Assembly: GCA_015680685.1 (NCBI GenBank)
Contig: MNCI01011880.1
Location: 135,354-199,353, forward strand
From: Gnetum montanum
Taxonomy: Eukaryota; Streptophyta; Gnetopsida; Gnetales; Gnetaceae
Length of the DNA stretch: 64,000 nucleotides
Direction: 5' to 3'
Every line of letters starts with the position of its first letter. Position 1 is the stretch's first letter. The position numbers and the translations under genes are program-made. This document shows positions 44,858 through 57,365 of this stretch, in pieces. The notes beneath the pieces are model-generated. The model saw nothing but the letters and a program-made list of their open reading frames with translations, was not told where the DNA came from and searched no databases.

Positions 44858-44998
44858 ATGAACATGAGGAATTTCCTCAGGGAGGTTGAAGAAACATGTT
44901 TTTCAAAGCATGAGAATCTTGATAAGATATTTGAGGATGGAGATGATGACGACGACGATGATGATGGGATTCCACCAGACTATGCCCCTGCTGCCTAG
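44858..44998 (+). CDS. Candidate 46-aa acidic protein ending IPPDYAPAA
   Basis: Intact frame starting at 44858, about 95 bp downstream of a TATA box, with an in-frame TGA upstream. The product has a short amphipathic start (NFLREVEE), a run of eight Asp and the tail IPPDYAPAA. No signal peptide. A homologous frame at 48400-48657 aligns residue by residue over the last 35 or so codons (NF.R.V....... EN.D.IFE, Asp-rich run, IPP.YAPAA), so it is probably the last exon of a gene family, here placed behind a promoter-like module. It may be a small gene or a gene fragment. I do not recognise the family. Confidence 0.4.
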   Translation: MNMRNFLREVEETCFSKHENLDKIFEDGDDDDDDDDGIPPDYAPAA

Positions 44999-45080
44999 CT
45001 TCCATTCATTGTTCACCTTCTTTCTTGGTTTTTTCAATTTCCATTCATTGTTCACCTTCTTTCTTGGTTTTTTCAATTTC
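44999..45080 (+). repeat. Tandem duplication of about 40 bp
   Basis: Two exact copies of a block beginning TTCCATTCATTGTTCACC and ending TTTTTTCAATT, directly after the stop codon of the small frame. Confidence 0.9.
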
Positions 45081-48000
45081 AATTGCTTCTGAATTTCCTT
45101 TTCCAAAAGTGAATCTTAAGGTTCTTTCAGTACTTGTTTGTAAAAGATAATTTTCTTTATTCCCAACTTCCCTCTTTCAGGAAGTGAACTGCTGCCCTTC
45201 TAATTGAGCACAGAGCTATGCTACTTTTCATCACCAGTACTTGTTCTAAAAGCATGAAGCAGAACTCACTTATGGGAAGCCTGTAAGCTTAAAGAATCCA
45301 GGCATGTTTGTCCCTTTTTCATCTCATTAGAGACTTGTTAGAGAGAACATGTTAAGGATGATCCTTTTGAGTGCTAAAATTGTGAAGGTGTAATAAAGCT
45401 CGGTTAGGATTGCATAGGCAGAGCCTGGGCTTTGAATATGTGTAATAAGGCATCATGGTGCTATTGTCGTTTTATGTGTAAATAATCACTCTCGTATTTG
45501 CGTTTGCCACTAACTATTACAAACTGGTTAGATAATAACATACTTTGCATATTCAGGTACAAGTAAATTCCATTGTACAAAGCATACTTAATTTTTAAAT
45601 ATTTCTTTGAATTTTTACTTAGTTTGCCAAAAGTACCGATGACTTCTATAATCTTAAGATGGGAGCACTTGTTTCGTAACAGCATTTTTAAGTTTAAATT
45701 TTGTCATAACCATAGTTATTAGAAACAGAAATGGGCAAGGAAACGCTAGTTAGAAGGTTGTGGTAAGAAATCAAATTTATATAGTGAAATAATTATAAAT
45801 ATATGATGTAATTAGAATATAAAATTTAAATAACTGTAATAAAAATCTATACTAATTCCTTATAATCAAAAATCAGAATAAAATGTAGTTCCTTAAGTTG
45901 CTCAACTTTCTAGGACGAAAGACTGGCACCAGGTTTTGGGTATACTTATCGTTATAATGGAACAGCAGGATATAATGAAAACAAAATACACATTTAAAAT
46001 TTAAAAGTGTTTTTGAAAGATTAAAAATTAAAAGCTAAAGCATATAAGCATAGAACTGGTATCTCTATGCCTGAGTAAAATGAATATGAAATATACTTGC
46101 AGATCAAGGAAATAAAACATTCTTAAAAATTTTTTAAAATACTTACAACTTGCATTCCAAAGTTTCAGCAAATCAGAAAAGCAATCAAGGCAGTTTACGT
46201 AGATCCCAACACAAAGGATTCATTGCACAAAAATCCTCAATAACAGTAAATGCAAAAGGACCTGTGGAACCTTGAAAAAAGGAGCTGTGAAACCTTGAAA
46301 ATCTTGGGGATAAAAAGTATAAATATTTGCAATGATCCTCACAGTCTAACCACATATTAATAATGTTTGCAATTAGGTAACAGTGCTTAAACAGAGTGTT
46401 CAAGCAAAGACATCCTTTACATAGAGTGAAATTCAAATATAATACAAAGAAGACAACAAAACTCTTAAAACTTTAAAGCATATTTACAACTCGTTAAGAA
46501 TTATTATAGTGAATTGATGGAACAATCAAGCCATCTTATGGACATCCATGCATATGAAAAAAAAAAACACAAAAACACCATAAATCAAAGTTGAACCCAA
46601 AAATATCTTGAATAAAAATAGTTTTAGAAACTTTTCACCAGGTAGAGCATCGCAATAGTAACTAGCCATTTATAAGAAAACATACATGCTTTGCGTTTTA
46701 CAAAAAATGTTTTTTTCAGTATACACTGAAACATAATTGGTTCACAACAACCCAGTTTTTGGTAATTGGATCGAAACCAAGTAAAAAGGTTACGTTTCTG
46801 GCAACTATGGTCATAACTTGGTGCCCTGTGCGTGTAATTCATTTTTCCATCAAAATGATACTGATGAAGCTTGTAACATGCTATTTTTGAAAATATTAAG
46901 CTGGTATTGAAATCTTTTAAGAAATATGAAACTACAACCTAGTTCCTTATGAATTTGGACCACTTGGCTAACATACCCAATATATTTTTAATTTTATCAA
47001 TATTATTTTTGTGGTGATGCTGATTCTTTTTCCATTTCTTTTTATGGTGCATTTCCGGTACATGGAAAATTTGTAAAAAAGCTAATTCTTGATCTGTTTA
47101 TCAAATATTTAAAATGATGCAACCACTGAAAATTTTTCTTCTCTCGAAACTCCTGCACAATATTTATTGATTAACTCATATTAAATTACATGTTTAACAT
47201 CTTGATAAAGAGTATATAATTTAGTCTCAGCTCCAAATCTCTCTTTTAATATTGAGCCAATAAGGTCGTTAGTAGCTGAATTAGTAAATTGTTTATTTAT
47301 CAAATAAATAGTAATTTTAAGTTATGCTTTTGTTAAAATTCGGCGTCACTAAACATGTCATTTCAAGTAGAATTTGAGCTATTCGGTGGGAGATGTCTAT
47401 GATGGTGGCTCTTATTTTACCCCTCTACAAATTAAAGAACGATGATCTAAATGATCCATGTTTTGATTTGTTTCATCTCACATGGTTATAACTCTCACAT
47501 GAAAATCACATATTTGAGTCTTTTTAATTTTTATGGCAACTAACGCAACAAGTCTACAACTACAGCTGTTTGGCATACTTCAATATTTATTATTTTTCTT
47601 ATCAAATTAGTGTCTGTTTGTACAGTGGGAAACATTTCAAAACAACATTGCATAGAACAAGTAAAGCCACGTTACAATTCACTACTCACTTATCCACAAA
47701 GCCACGTCAGAAACCCGACTCTATGAACGTGCAGGGAAACAGAAACATAATCAATCATAGATTGGCCCATAGTTTGTTTTAAGAAAATTCTTAATTTAGT
47801 CTCTTTGGTTTATTTTGCCTTTTGTTGGATGATTAAGCGCTTTGTTAAAGTTTACTACTTTACCTACATCTGCATGGGTCATGCCTCTTGAAGAGTCGGA
47901 AAATCTGCATTATTCATATCTATGAAAAAAAGATGTTTAAGTCGTCATTTATCAAGGAACTTAGAGACCTATATTAATTCTAGCAGATAATCAATTCCTG

Positions 48001-48395
48001 TCCCTAACAATCATGTAGTTGTTCTTTCACTTTTTCAGGAAAAGAGGAGACATTCCCAAACAACAAATAAAACGCATAAATAAAAACGTCAACCCAAGGA
48101 AATTAAGCAAATACAAGAGAAACAGAAAAATGTCCTGTTCAGGAGATTCTGACATTTGATTCTGCCAGAACAATGCAAATCCCAGAATGCAATGTCTTAT
48201 CAATTTTCCTGGCACATATCTTCAGAAACATTGTCATTTGCCACTAAACTGTCTGTTTCATTCACCTAACTCATACAACAATTGCAAGCTACCATGAACC
48301 GATTCATGTATGGTTCACTCCAACAACAAATGTAAAAGACATTGCTTTCCTCAACTTGTATAACTTCCTTCCCTTTGCATAGAAATTCATGATCA
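45081..48395. other. Long AT-rich stretch, no gene recognised
   Basis: Short frames on both strands, none with a motif I recognise. Possible intron or untranslated sequence of the family whose tail lies at 44858 and 48400, but nothing shows it. Confidence 0.45.
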
Positions 48396-48399
48396 TGTT

Positions 48400-48657
48400 T
48401 CTTCTGCTCATAACAGAACACTGAAGCGCTAGCATCAAAACATCTACCACTTTGGTATGAAAATTCGGGGAATTGTAGGAACAGAGAGCTACTTAAAGAT
48501 ACTAAAAACAAGAGCAACTTCCACAGAGATGTCAAGATATTATGGTATGCAAGCAATGAGAATTTTGATATGATATTTGAGTATGTAGATGATGACGACA
48601 ATGATTAAGATTATGGGATTCCACCTAACTATGCCCCTGCTGCCTAGCAACCTAACC
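48400..48657 (+). pseudogene. Exon-like copy of the IPPxYAPAA frame
   Basis: From the possible acceptor CATAACAG (to about 48417) a plus-strand frame runs to TAG at 48655-48657. It includes LPLWYENSGNCRNRELLKD, NFHRDVKILWYA and NENFDMIFEY, then a short Asp run, one TAA inside the acidic run (about 48606) and the tail IPPNYAPAA. It aligns with the 44858 frame without gaps before the Asp run and extends about 45 residues further N-terminal. One stop after a possible Gln or Glu makes it a pseudogene or a truncated allele. Confidence 0.4.
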
Positions 48658-49724
48658 ACGGTTTGCCTTTTGTTGTTATCCTAAATATTGGCACACATAT
48701 TCATCAATGAGGTGTGCCTTATTTTACCTCTTTCGGATTTGGGTACTATGTTTCTCTTTTAGTTTTTGTGTCACAATAAGAACTGTTTTGACCAAGCTCT
48801 CTTTGCACAGATGTTTGTTTTGGCCAACAATTTTGATATGGTTCAATTCTTTAGTTGCTTGGGTAGTAAGCAAAAGTGATGCAATAAGTTCCAGTATCAC
48901 AAAGGTTGGTTGCTGAAGTAGTTATAAGACCATCCTAGCATGTCTAGCCTTCTTTAAACTCTGGTGTTTTTTGAGGGCACCTGTTAACGATGATTCTGCT
49001 TCCTGGCAACGCTGTCAATTTGCAAAATTGCCAAAGTCAAGTTAGTTGAAAGTAAAGGAGACTTTTGAACTTGTGTAATAAGACTATACTTGTATATGAT
49101 CTTGTTCATCATTAATCTTGTTCATCATTGCGTTATGGTATATTCTTTTCACCAAATGAGTCATTTACTCATTTATAATATTTTTCAGACTACACAACTA
49201 TTAAATGACAATCTGAAACCTGGAAAATATTTGGAATCTGTTTAAGAGGCTCCATGATTTGTTTTTCTTGCAATGAAATTTTCCTTATTGAAACTGATCC
49301 ACTATTTGTTTTTAAATTAAAGAACAAAAGCATTGCAGATGCGTACAAACTCTTTATTATACATATCTCTAGTAAAATTTAAACTATGCACACCAAAATG
49401 CCAGATGCCATGGGTACGGGAATATGGGAAAGACAATTCCTAATTTACAAGTTGATGAGTAATTTTAAAAATCAAAAGTAGTTTAGATAATTCAAAAGCT
49501 GCATAATTCTGGTACAAATGAAGGATTAAAAAGAAATACATGTTCCAATCAATAATTAGGGATCAACTATCTGATTGTCTCTAAGAAAGTCTGCAATCTG
49601 CAACGCTCAGTCTTTGTTATGCCATTGTCCCATATATGTAATTTTCAGCTTCAGCATCTCTGGTACATATTCCTTTATTAACGGCTTATGTGGGCTGTTA
49701 AGATTTGTACATGAAATCTTAGAA
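48658..49724. other. No gene recognised
   Basis: Nothing identified beyond short uninformative frames. Confidence 0.45.
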
Positions 49725-51180
49725 CAATAATGTATTTTTTGAGGGAAAATTTCATCATTTATATAATGAGAGGGGTGAACCCCAAATCAGCAATTACAAT
49801 AGCAGCATCATCATGGGGCAAAGATCCTCTAGCAAAACATATGAACACCCAAACAATGAAGCCAAGGAACCAAACCATTAAAAGGATCATGCTTCAAATC
49901 CAAGGGGAGAGAATCCTAACCCTGTTTCCAACCAATCATAAAACCCCAAGCATTCTTATAGGGCACTGAAACCAAAAACCAAGAAATAGTTGTGCACAAT
50001 ATCATAAAGGTCATTTAAAACAAAGTATATGCATATCCAGGAAAGAAGAAGAACATGCAATTTACAAGTGCTACATTGGCTCATCTCGCAAGGAGTCACA
50101 AGTGTTAAACATTGTCATCATGCATCTATGGATGTTTTTCCACAATTGAAAGTTGAGGAATACTTTTGAGGTGCATTTATATGGAGAGTTTAGGTGTTTT
50201 GCACAAAAAGTGTGAGCATTCTACTCGAGACGAATCTCCCAAACAACCTCCACCCATAATAAAATCTATGCAAATGTCTATGAATGGTGGGGCTAGCTAT
50301 AATCATTGCTCAACACTAGTCCTACAAGATCCTAGTCCACATGTACACAAATCAACCCACGACCTTTGTAAATAAACATTCCTTAAAAAGATGTATCATA
50401 GTTTTGATCTCTTTATAGCAAAGGATAGGAAACCCCATTGCAGGAGTTTTTTTAAGTCAACATTGCATGGTGACCTAACATCCAAGCAAAAACCCTTATA
50501 TTTAGTTGACAATGCAACCTACAAATAAGGTCCCATCCCTCACTGTAGAAAGGATTGTCTATAAATACATGAGATCTACTATATGATTTGTCGAAGCAAA
50601 ATGCAAGGTATCTTCATGGGCTGAATTAGGGGGGCTATGTCCTTTTAAGGATGTCAAGAATTCTAGTGAATTTACAATGTCTATTATCATCTAGAAAGAT
50701 AGAGAATTCTCCACTACCCTCTACTAAACCAATCCTTTACATGCACCCCTAGACCTCAACACAGTGCTTCCTACTGCACCAATCCTTTACATGCACCCCT
50801 AGACTTCAACACAATAGGGCAACTACTTCAAAAAGGTAAAGAAAGAAAAGCTTCCCTAATCATTTCGTGATGATCTTGTCTTACCAAAAAACATTCCACT
50901 AAAATGTCTACTTTGCCAAATTCCCAATGCCCAAGCGACTAATGAAAAGTTCATCTTCTCCTTCAAACCTCTGGCTAGGCAAATCCATAGATTCGGATAG
51001 CACATCCGAAGACAATTGACCTAGGGTTTGTCCACCCAGGACCAAACCTCTCAAGCCAAAAAGTAAGCCTGCCTCCCAAAGCCCCAAAGCCCACAACCAC
51101 CTACATGAACTAGGATAAGTGCCTTATCCCAAGCAATCATGTTACAAGGACAAACAACTTTTTGCATCCCTATGAACTTT
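49725..51180 (-). mobile_element. Possible 5'-truncated L1-type LINE
   Basis: The low-coordinate end reads on the minus strand as a pyrimidine-rich end followed by ATAAATGATGAAATTTTCC and a short A-run, like a plant L1 3' end. Upstream, degenerate segments such as WDLI.RLHCQLNIRVFAWMLGHHAMLT (about 50520-50440) resemble the W...P.....F.W...H..L.T pattern near the L1 zinc segment. No RT motif is visible. A 38-bp block (ACCAATCCTTTACATGCACC...) is repeated at 50728 and 50777. Confidence 0.3.
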
Positions 51181-52954
51181 GTTCACCCTAAAAAAATCAT
51201 GACTTATAAATGTTTTCTATAGATAAAAGTAATGTTGAATTGATGTTCAAAAAAATTGGCAACCGCCAGGTTTCATTTTTCATTCTACTTGAAAGTTCAT
51301 TGGTGGAGAAACAAAAATCATGTTATTTTCAGAATTCAAAATAGTTTCTGTTCTTAGAATAAAGTTCATTCATTTCCAGGGTAAAAACATATACCATTCA
51401 ACTTCTTTTCCACAGTTCATCTATGGAGTCAAGTTTCAAGTTTCAATAATAAGAGTATTTAGGAACTTCAAAATCCTGCAAAGTTGGTAGATGAGCAAAA
51501 CCCTACCTCTTGTTAAGGGTGAATGGATCCAAGCTTAATCCAGATTTTGCTACCTTAGAAACAAACAGCTTACCCTTACTCTAAATGGTGCTGAATGTAT
51601 TTTCAACGCAATCTTTCATACAGTTCAGCTCCATATAAAATTGGCGGTTGCACTGTCCATGTATGCATCCTTTTTCTAACGAGTAAATATGCCCGTTAAT
51701 CATCTTTTTACCCGCTTAGTGAAAATACGTTAATAAAGACATAATTTACAACCAAGTTGCATATTGGCAGTTAGGAATTAATAAGAAATAGAAAAAATTT
51801 AACCTTTTATTCTACAACAGACTGTCCTCATTAACCTTTGCGAAAAATTAATGAAAAATTAAGCATGGAGGTTTCTAAGAAAGGGTGACTAACAAGGGAG
51901 ATGTCCTTGCTGCCCGTAGCAACTGTTACCAAAATCATTCAACATTGCAAAAATATCACGCTATGTGACACATCGCGTTATTCTTTCTGGTAGTCTTTGA
52001 GCTAAATCGAGGTGCAAGTGAAACAACCACACAACACAACAAAATCGAACAGGTTGTTTAACAAAAACAAAATGGAACAGCAGCCAAACACAAGTAAATA
52101 AAATGCTTTTAAAAGTAGTAACTAGTAAATAACTGAAAATTGAAAAAACCCAGAGAGCAAAAAACTCACGATTATTGAAGGCTGCTCAACAATGCACCCG
52201 ATAACAGCAGGTAAAAATAAAGCTTTGAATTTTTTTAAGAAGTCCAGTTCATGCATAACCTTTAATCTTGCATTCTCTGCATGCAATCTAAATTTCTTCT
52301 CCTCTGAAAAATGAAAATCCTTTTTGGTCAGCATTTGGACAGCTACAATCTTCAACCCATCTTGTTTTGCAAATGAAAAGTTTTCGTGGTCAGCCTATCC
52401 CTTGCATTTACATTTCGTCTAGCTTTTAACTTAATCACCTTCATCATCCTCGTCATTTCTTCTTTTGCACATTTTCTCATTCCTTGCATCTCACATCAAT
52501 GATTCATGATCACAACAATAGTTTAAGAAATCTGCCATGAATGGCAACATCTGCAATATATCACAATGTAACATTGAAGCCGATTCAAAATCAAATCGGA
52601 TATTTAATCTAATAAAGAGTGTTATATTTTTATTGATTTTTTTAGTTTACTGTATTGTTTATTACTCATTCTGATGCTAATGGAAAACTAAAATTTCTAT
52701 ATTTGATTTTCCATTCTAACTAAACTTTTAAATGAAAAAAAATTGGAAATTGCAGGTACCAACATGAGTAGATATAACTACTCTTTTTTGCTAATACTAA
52801 TGATTTTAATCCCATTCTTACACTGATTTATTCAGATTTTCCAATCCAATTTATGAAAACGGCTGCCAATTTGCAGATCCAATCCAATTTTTCCATCTAT
52901 GGTCACAACTTGTTATTCTGTGAAAGCAATTCAAATTCCAAATTAAGTTAAAAT
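51181..52954. other. No gene recognised
   Basis: A minus-strand frame at 52355-52122 (77 codons, helical, hydrophobic C-terminal part) has no recognisable motif. Otherwise AT-rich DNA. Confidence 0.45.
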
Positions 52955-53300
52955 GAAATTAGCTTATCATTCTGTCCCAGCAAATGAGACATGCTGCTTT
53001 ATTGTCAGGACTGTTCCTTGCACAAATTGTCATTCCATATCAGCATGGCTCAAGCGACTTCTCAAAGCTCAAAGGTTTTCAGGGTTGTCTCTCTTAGGAC
53101 ACTGTGATTGGTCGTTCCTCTCCTCATTCTCTACACACACTGTTTCCGTATGCCCACACGTTACTCAAATCTTCAACATTATTTTAAGCAGGCTTTTTGG
53201 GTCAAATAAATCGTCAGGCAATTTTGACTCTAATTTAGAAAATGAAATATTTGCGTCAGCTGATAAATTTTTTTATGCCTTGGTAGTGAAATAATCAATA
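52955..53300 (+). repeat. Diverged copy of the 43690-44160 region
   Basis: GAGACATGCTG, TTGTCAGGA, TTCCTTGCACAA and CTCAAGCGACTT...GGTTTTC follow the order of 43715-44040. The following TCTTAGGACACTGTGATTGGT block parallels 44045-44075, so an upstream segment was duplicated together with the promoter-like module. Confidence 0.65.
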
Positions 53301-53389
53301 ACCAATTTTAAAATAAAAATGAACCTTACGCTTTCGGCTGTTGTCTTCTCGCATTTTTATTGGACTTCTGATTTTGTCAGAATGGAAAA

Positions 53390-53600
53390 GGTATGATACA
53401 TGAACTCAGGTCACTTTCACAGCAGCATGGCTAAGCCAATTTTACAATTTATCATTTTGCTATGAATATCCATTTCATGCATCCAAAAATTCTATGTTAC
53501 GACAAGAGGGCAACAGTCCAGCAACATCAGAGACATTGATTCCTATTCGAACACAACTTCCGAAGGTTTGAGTTATATATAAATACAACCAAAGCTCATT
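53390..53600 (+). promoter_or_regulatory. Promoter-like module 2 with TATA box
   Basis: TATATAAATA at 53576-53585 with the same downstream CAACCAAAG as module 1. Upstream blocks GCATGGCTAAGCC, CATGCATCCAA, CAGCAACATCAGAGACA and GATTCCTATTCGAACACAAC are shared with modules 1 and 3. Confidence 0.6.
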
Positions 53601-53607
53601 TCTGAAA

Positions 53608-53719
53608 TTCTGATTTTGTGAAAATGAAAAGGTTAGGATACATGAACCATGTTCACTTTCACTTTCACGATTTTGTAAAAATGAAAAGGTTAGGATACAT
53701 GAACCATGTTCACTTTCAC
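53608..53719 (+). repeat. Tandem duplication of 56 bp
   Basis: Two nearly exact copies of a unit with AAAATGAAAAGGTTAGGA and CATGTTCACTTTCACTTTC. A diverged third copy lies in module 2 (53383-53420). Confidence 0.9.
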
Positions 53720-53905
53720 TTTCACATAAGCATGACTAAGCCTACATCTTGTAATTTCAAGGAGTCGAGAACTTCAGGAGTTGTCATTTTACTATGGATA
53801 TCTATCTCATGCATCCAATAATTTTATGTTACTGAGACAACAATTCACCAACATTAGAGACACGGATTCCTATTTGAACACATTGTCTAAAAGGTTCATG
53901 TAACA
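53720..53905 (+). promoter_or_regulatory. Promoter-like module 3, without a clear TATA box
   Basis: Shares GCATGACTAAGCC, CTATGGATATC..TCTCATGCATCCAA, CACCAACATTAGAGACA and GGATTCCTATT.GAACACA with module 2. The TATA position is lost after AGGTTCATGTAA (53891-53902). Confidence 0.5.
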
Positions 53906-54479
53906 CCATGTCCTACCACAACTAGCTAAAGCAGGGTGATGCTTAGGATCACTATTAATCCACAATAGAAGCATGATAAACTAAAAGGTAATAATGTGTA
54001 AAAATATGTTATATTAAGGAAGGTCAAACTAGACAAAAGTCCATGTCAAACCAAAAACTAAGCATACATTTTGATTTATAAAATTGCATGTCTCTACATA
54101 AATAAAAAATCTACACTGCTCTTCTAACATACAAAAACACATAAACATCATCTCATATATATAAGAGTACAGAGAGTTTCATACAAATGTAAATAGTTCA
54201 TACTATTGCACATAGAAATATACATTAACCAGTCTCTGAAGATTTTCCACTCTTCTACTCTCTCTCTCAATCCTCATCTATGTTGCTACGGTCTCCACCT
54301 ATAACTAAATATAGTTAGTATAAAACTGAGTGGGAAGCCTTTACACTTCCCCTACTAGATGGTCAACAAGTGTTGCACTGGAGAAGAGGAGTGGGGTACA
54401 AGGTAACTTGCATTAACTATTAGTCTTACGCATACTTAAAGCAACACAAGTACACACACCATATCACACATAACACTAG
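53906..54479. other. No gene recognised
   Basis: AT-rich DNA up to the element D LTR. The last five bases, ACTAG (54475-54479), are the likely target duplication of D; the partner lies beyond the window. Confidence 0.45.
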
Positions 54480-56338
54480 TGTAGCGACCGAAAACATCGG
54501 TGGTTGGAACACCAAGAGGTTGTCGGGTGAACAGTTTAACCCCAGATCCGTGTGAGGGCCGTGCTAGGAGAAAACGGAAGCAGGGTGCCCTGAACAGTCT
54601 AGTTGATCAGATAGGGACTTAATCGGTGTACCTTAACCTTACGTAAACGTTCATTTCGAAAGTGAAATGCGCAAGATAAATTGATGATCAATAAATGCAA
54701 AACGACAAAAATAGTGCAAAGCAACAATTTTAATGAGGAAATAGCAAAACAAACTCGGGTGAGAAAATGCACCACCCCAAAGTCATGGATTTGATTCTTT
54801 GCCTTGTTCGAAAAGGTGTACAACAGGTTATGCAACACTAGAGAGACACTGCTTACACCGAGCGGTATAGTCACAGTCTCTTCTGCTTGCTAATCAATTT
54901 GTTAGGATGTCAAAATGCTTGACTCACAAAGGGATGTTTGGAGCCAACCAAAGAGCTTAAAGATAACTAGAATGCTCAAGAAAAATGCCATCGATGCCTT
55001 CTGAAAGCTAACTCAAAAGCTAACCAGCCAATTCAAAAAGCCAACAAGCCAACTGCTCTTGTTAATGCCAAAAAAAGCCAACCCTTTGAGCATTGTTTGC
55101 TGGGGTATTTATAGGGCCAGAAGTAGGAGAGAAATATGGTTTGGATGCCACATGGCCTGGACCCCACAAGATGCTAACATGTCCGTACCGTATAGGTGTG
55201 CAATATTGGACATGAACTTTGCTATGCTGTGACTATACCGTCGGAACTGCACATGTCGAGATCCAATGTGCTAATAGTGCAAGTGAAATGGAGTCTATGC
55301 CCCAGGACTATGTCTCCCCTACTCTTACAAGCAGGGTCAAGTGTAGGAAAAATGTTTTGGGGGCTAATCAGGGGGTGTGCAAGATGGAGTGAAATTGTTG
55401 ATTTCACCAAGGAGATGCCAAAGTGAGGAAGATTGTTGTCAACAACTTCTAGTGTTTCCTGAAGATGTCTTGATGTTCCCGTACCAGTGTTGCATTTCTC
55501 ACGCTATCAAGCACATTGGCATAGCGTAAGTGGTTGCTTGCTACGCTATGCTACGATACGTAGCGTAGCATAGTGTAGCCACTAGTCTTGGCTAACAGTT
55601 GTATTAGAGCTGACAAGCATTTGTTTGAGGCTTATTCATGCTAAAAATTGCAACTTTTGTCCTTCATGTCGAGAAGCCTTTGAACTCGCTGAACTCACAT
55701 TTGAAACACTTTTGCTACTTTTGCATTGTCGCTACGCATAGTGTAGCAGCAAGTGTATCCTACTTCTTCGTGCAATTGGCCATTTTCTAGCAAGAAATTT
55801 TGCTCAAAGCTTGAGGGCTAAGTGGGGCAAGGAGTTCTAGAGGCCGAAACGTTACCAAGTGCAACTTCCTTGTTGAGATCACTTGACAAGACAGGCCTTC
55901 TTACTTTGCCTTTGCTACGCTATGCTATGCTACATAGTGTAGCACCTTACGTTGACTAAATTTTTACTTCTTTTGCAACTATTCTGTCACTTCACATTTG
56001 GATGCTTGAGAAACTATCTTTCAAGGCTTGCTATGCTACATAGCGTAATGTAGCATAGCAGACTTCTTCACTAAAAAACTTGCCGAATTGTTTTGCTCAT
56101 CCCAAACACTTTTGACAACTCCTAGCCTAGTTTTTGCATAAACTATCAGCCGGGTCAATGGTCCAGTTGGGTAGGCTAGAGAGTCTGGTGAGCATGTCAA
56201 CCTTGAAGGTATAAAACTTGCCAGACTGGATAATGTACCCTTAGCATGAACCATCATGACGTTGCACTTATGAAAATCCTTGCCTAAATTCCAAGACTCT
56301 ACTGAAGCATGAGAGTCCTGAAATTTTATGGTGTTTCA
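54480..56338 (-). repeat. Element D 3' LTR (about 1859 bp)
   Basis: On the plus strand it starts TGTAGCGACC and ends GGTGTTTCA, the same ends as element C's LTR (TGTACTGACC ... GGTGTTTCA), and is almost the same length. The interior is diverged and carries palindromic TAGCGTAGC repeats in place of C's CATGAGT repeats. Confidence 0.85.
55500..56065. repeat. TAGCGTAGC/GCTACGCTA palindromes in the D LTR
   Basis: Four clusters (55500-55580, 55728-55750, 55913-55942, 56028-56060). The largest, 55540-55579, is a 40-bp near-perfect palindrome with two mismatched pairs, built from GCTACGCTATGC and TAGCGTAGCATAG. Confidence 0.85.
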
Positions 56339-56354
56339 TTAGTCCCTCTTTATC
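56339..56354 (-). promoter_or_regulatory. Element D polypurine tract
   Basis: Minus strand GATAAAGAGGGACTAA directly before TGAAAC, matching element C's tract at 23055-23070. Confidence 0.8.
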
Positions 56355-57365
56355 GACGTCTGGAGGATTCGCCTGATAGACGTCGAAAAAGAATACGAAA
56401 CACCATGGAGGACAAGACACCAACATTGCCCTTCAGTGGTTGCTCAGATGTTGCTTTGCTGTGCTTGGGAGTACTAGGATAGTTGTGCAAGAAAAAGGAA
56501 GAAAAGGATGGATTTGAGGAGATAGGTTTAGGAGAAGGAAGATGAATTGTTGCGCAATCCCTCGTTAGAGTGCTTATGAGGGAATTGTTGGCACATTTTG
56601 GCCATTTCATGGAACAGGTTGGCATGATAAAATTAAGTAAAGGTTTTGTAGTTTTTGCCCTGTATATGAAGTGCAGGAAAAAAAAGAAGAAAGAAAAATA
56701 ATTTGAGTTAAAATTATTCTGGAGTTAAAACGTTGTCCAAGATTTTGAGTTAAAAAGTGTTCCTGCAAGTATTTGGAAAATTCTTGTGTTTATGCAAGAT
56801 TTTTGCTTTGGGTGGTGGATAAGGGCCGTGAGACATGAAGAAGCGAGTGTCCTTAGTGCCACAGCTATAGGGACATCTCAGGTATCCTTCTCACAGATGG
56901 ATGTCGCGCTTTGGCTCCATTTTCGTCACCATTGTGGTGCTGCTTTTGCTGCTCAAGACGTTCGTGCATCTGCATGTTTAGTCCTTGGCAATTAACAATC
57001 ACGTTTCTGACGAGTATTATGACGAAAAGCTGAATATTGCATTTCTTTTCCTTGCTCATGGTAGTCTTCCTTTGAATTTCCTGTGGCATCAGTTTTCATG
57101 GGTGCCGAGGAACCGAACTTTTTGATTTATATTCACACAAGGCCTAGTTTCAAATTTACCAAAAAGACAACAAAATGTACATTTTGCTACAGGAGAGAAC
57201 TCACCGATAGTATTCAAGTAGGTTGAGGAGAAGCTAACATGATACAGGCAAGGTCAGTTACGTCAGCGTTGAACTTTGGGAACATCAATAGAATTTGGTT
57301 GGTTTGCCAAGCAAGGCAGATTGTATTGATGCAGTTCTACATTTGGGTAGTAGGATCCCTGCACC
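56355..57365. other. Element D 3' region, left part, no gene
   Basis: The first 80 or so bases parallel element C (GGAGGA...CCTGA.AG). The rest has no counterpart in C and no recognised coding frame. The junction with the gene-fragment mosaic cannot be placed exactly. Confidence 0.5.

Noticed and set aside
52122-52355. Minus-strand frame of 77 codons as a membrane protein gene
   Set aside because: No motif, no homologous copy, and composition typical of AT-rich DNA. Left as unassigned.
54480-56338. Solo LTR
   Set aside because: It is followed by a polypurine tract and element D internal DNA, and integrase of the same orientation lies further on. It is the 3' LTR of a partial element.
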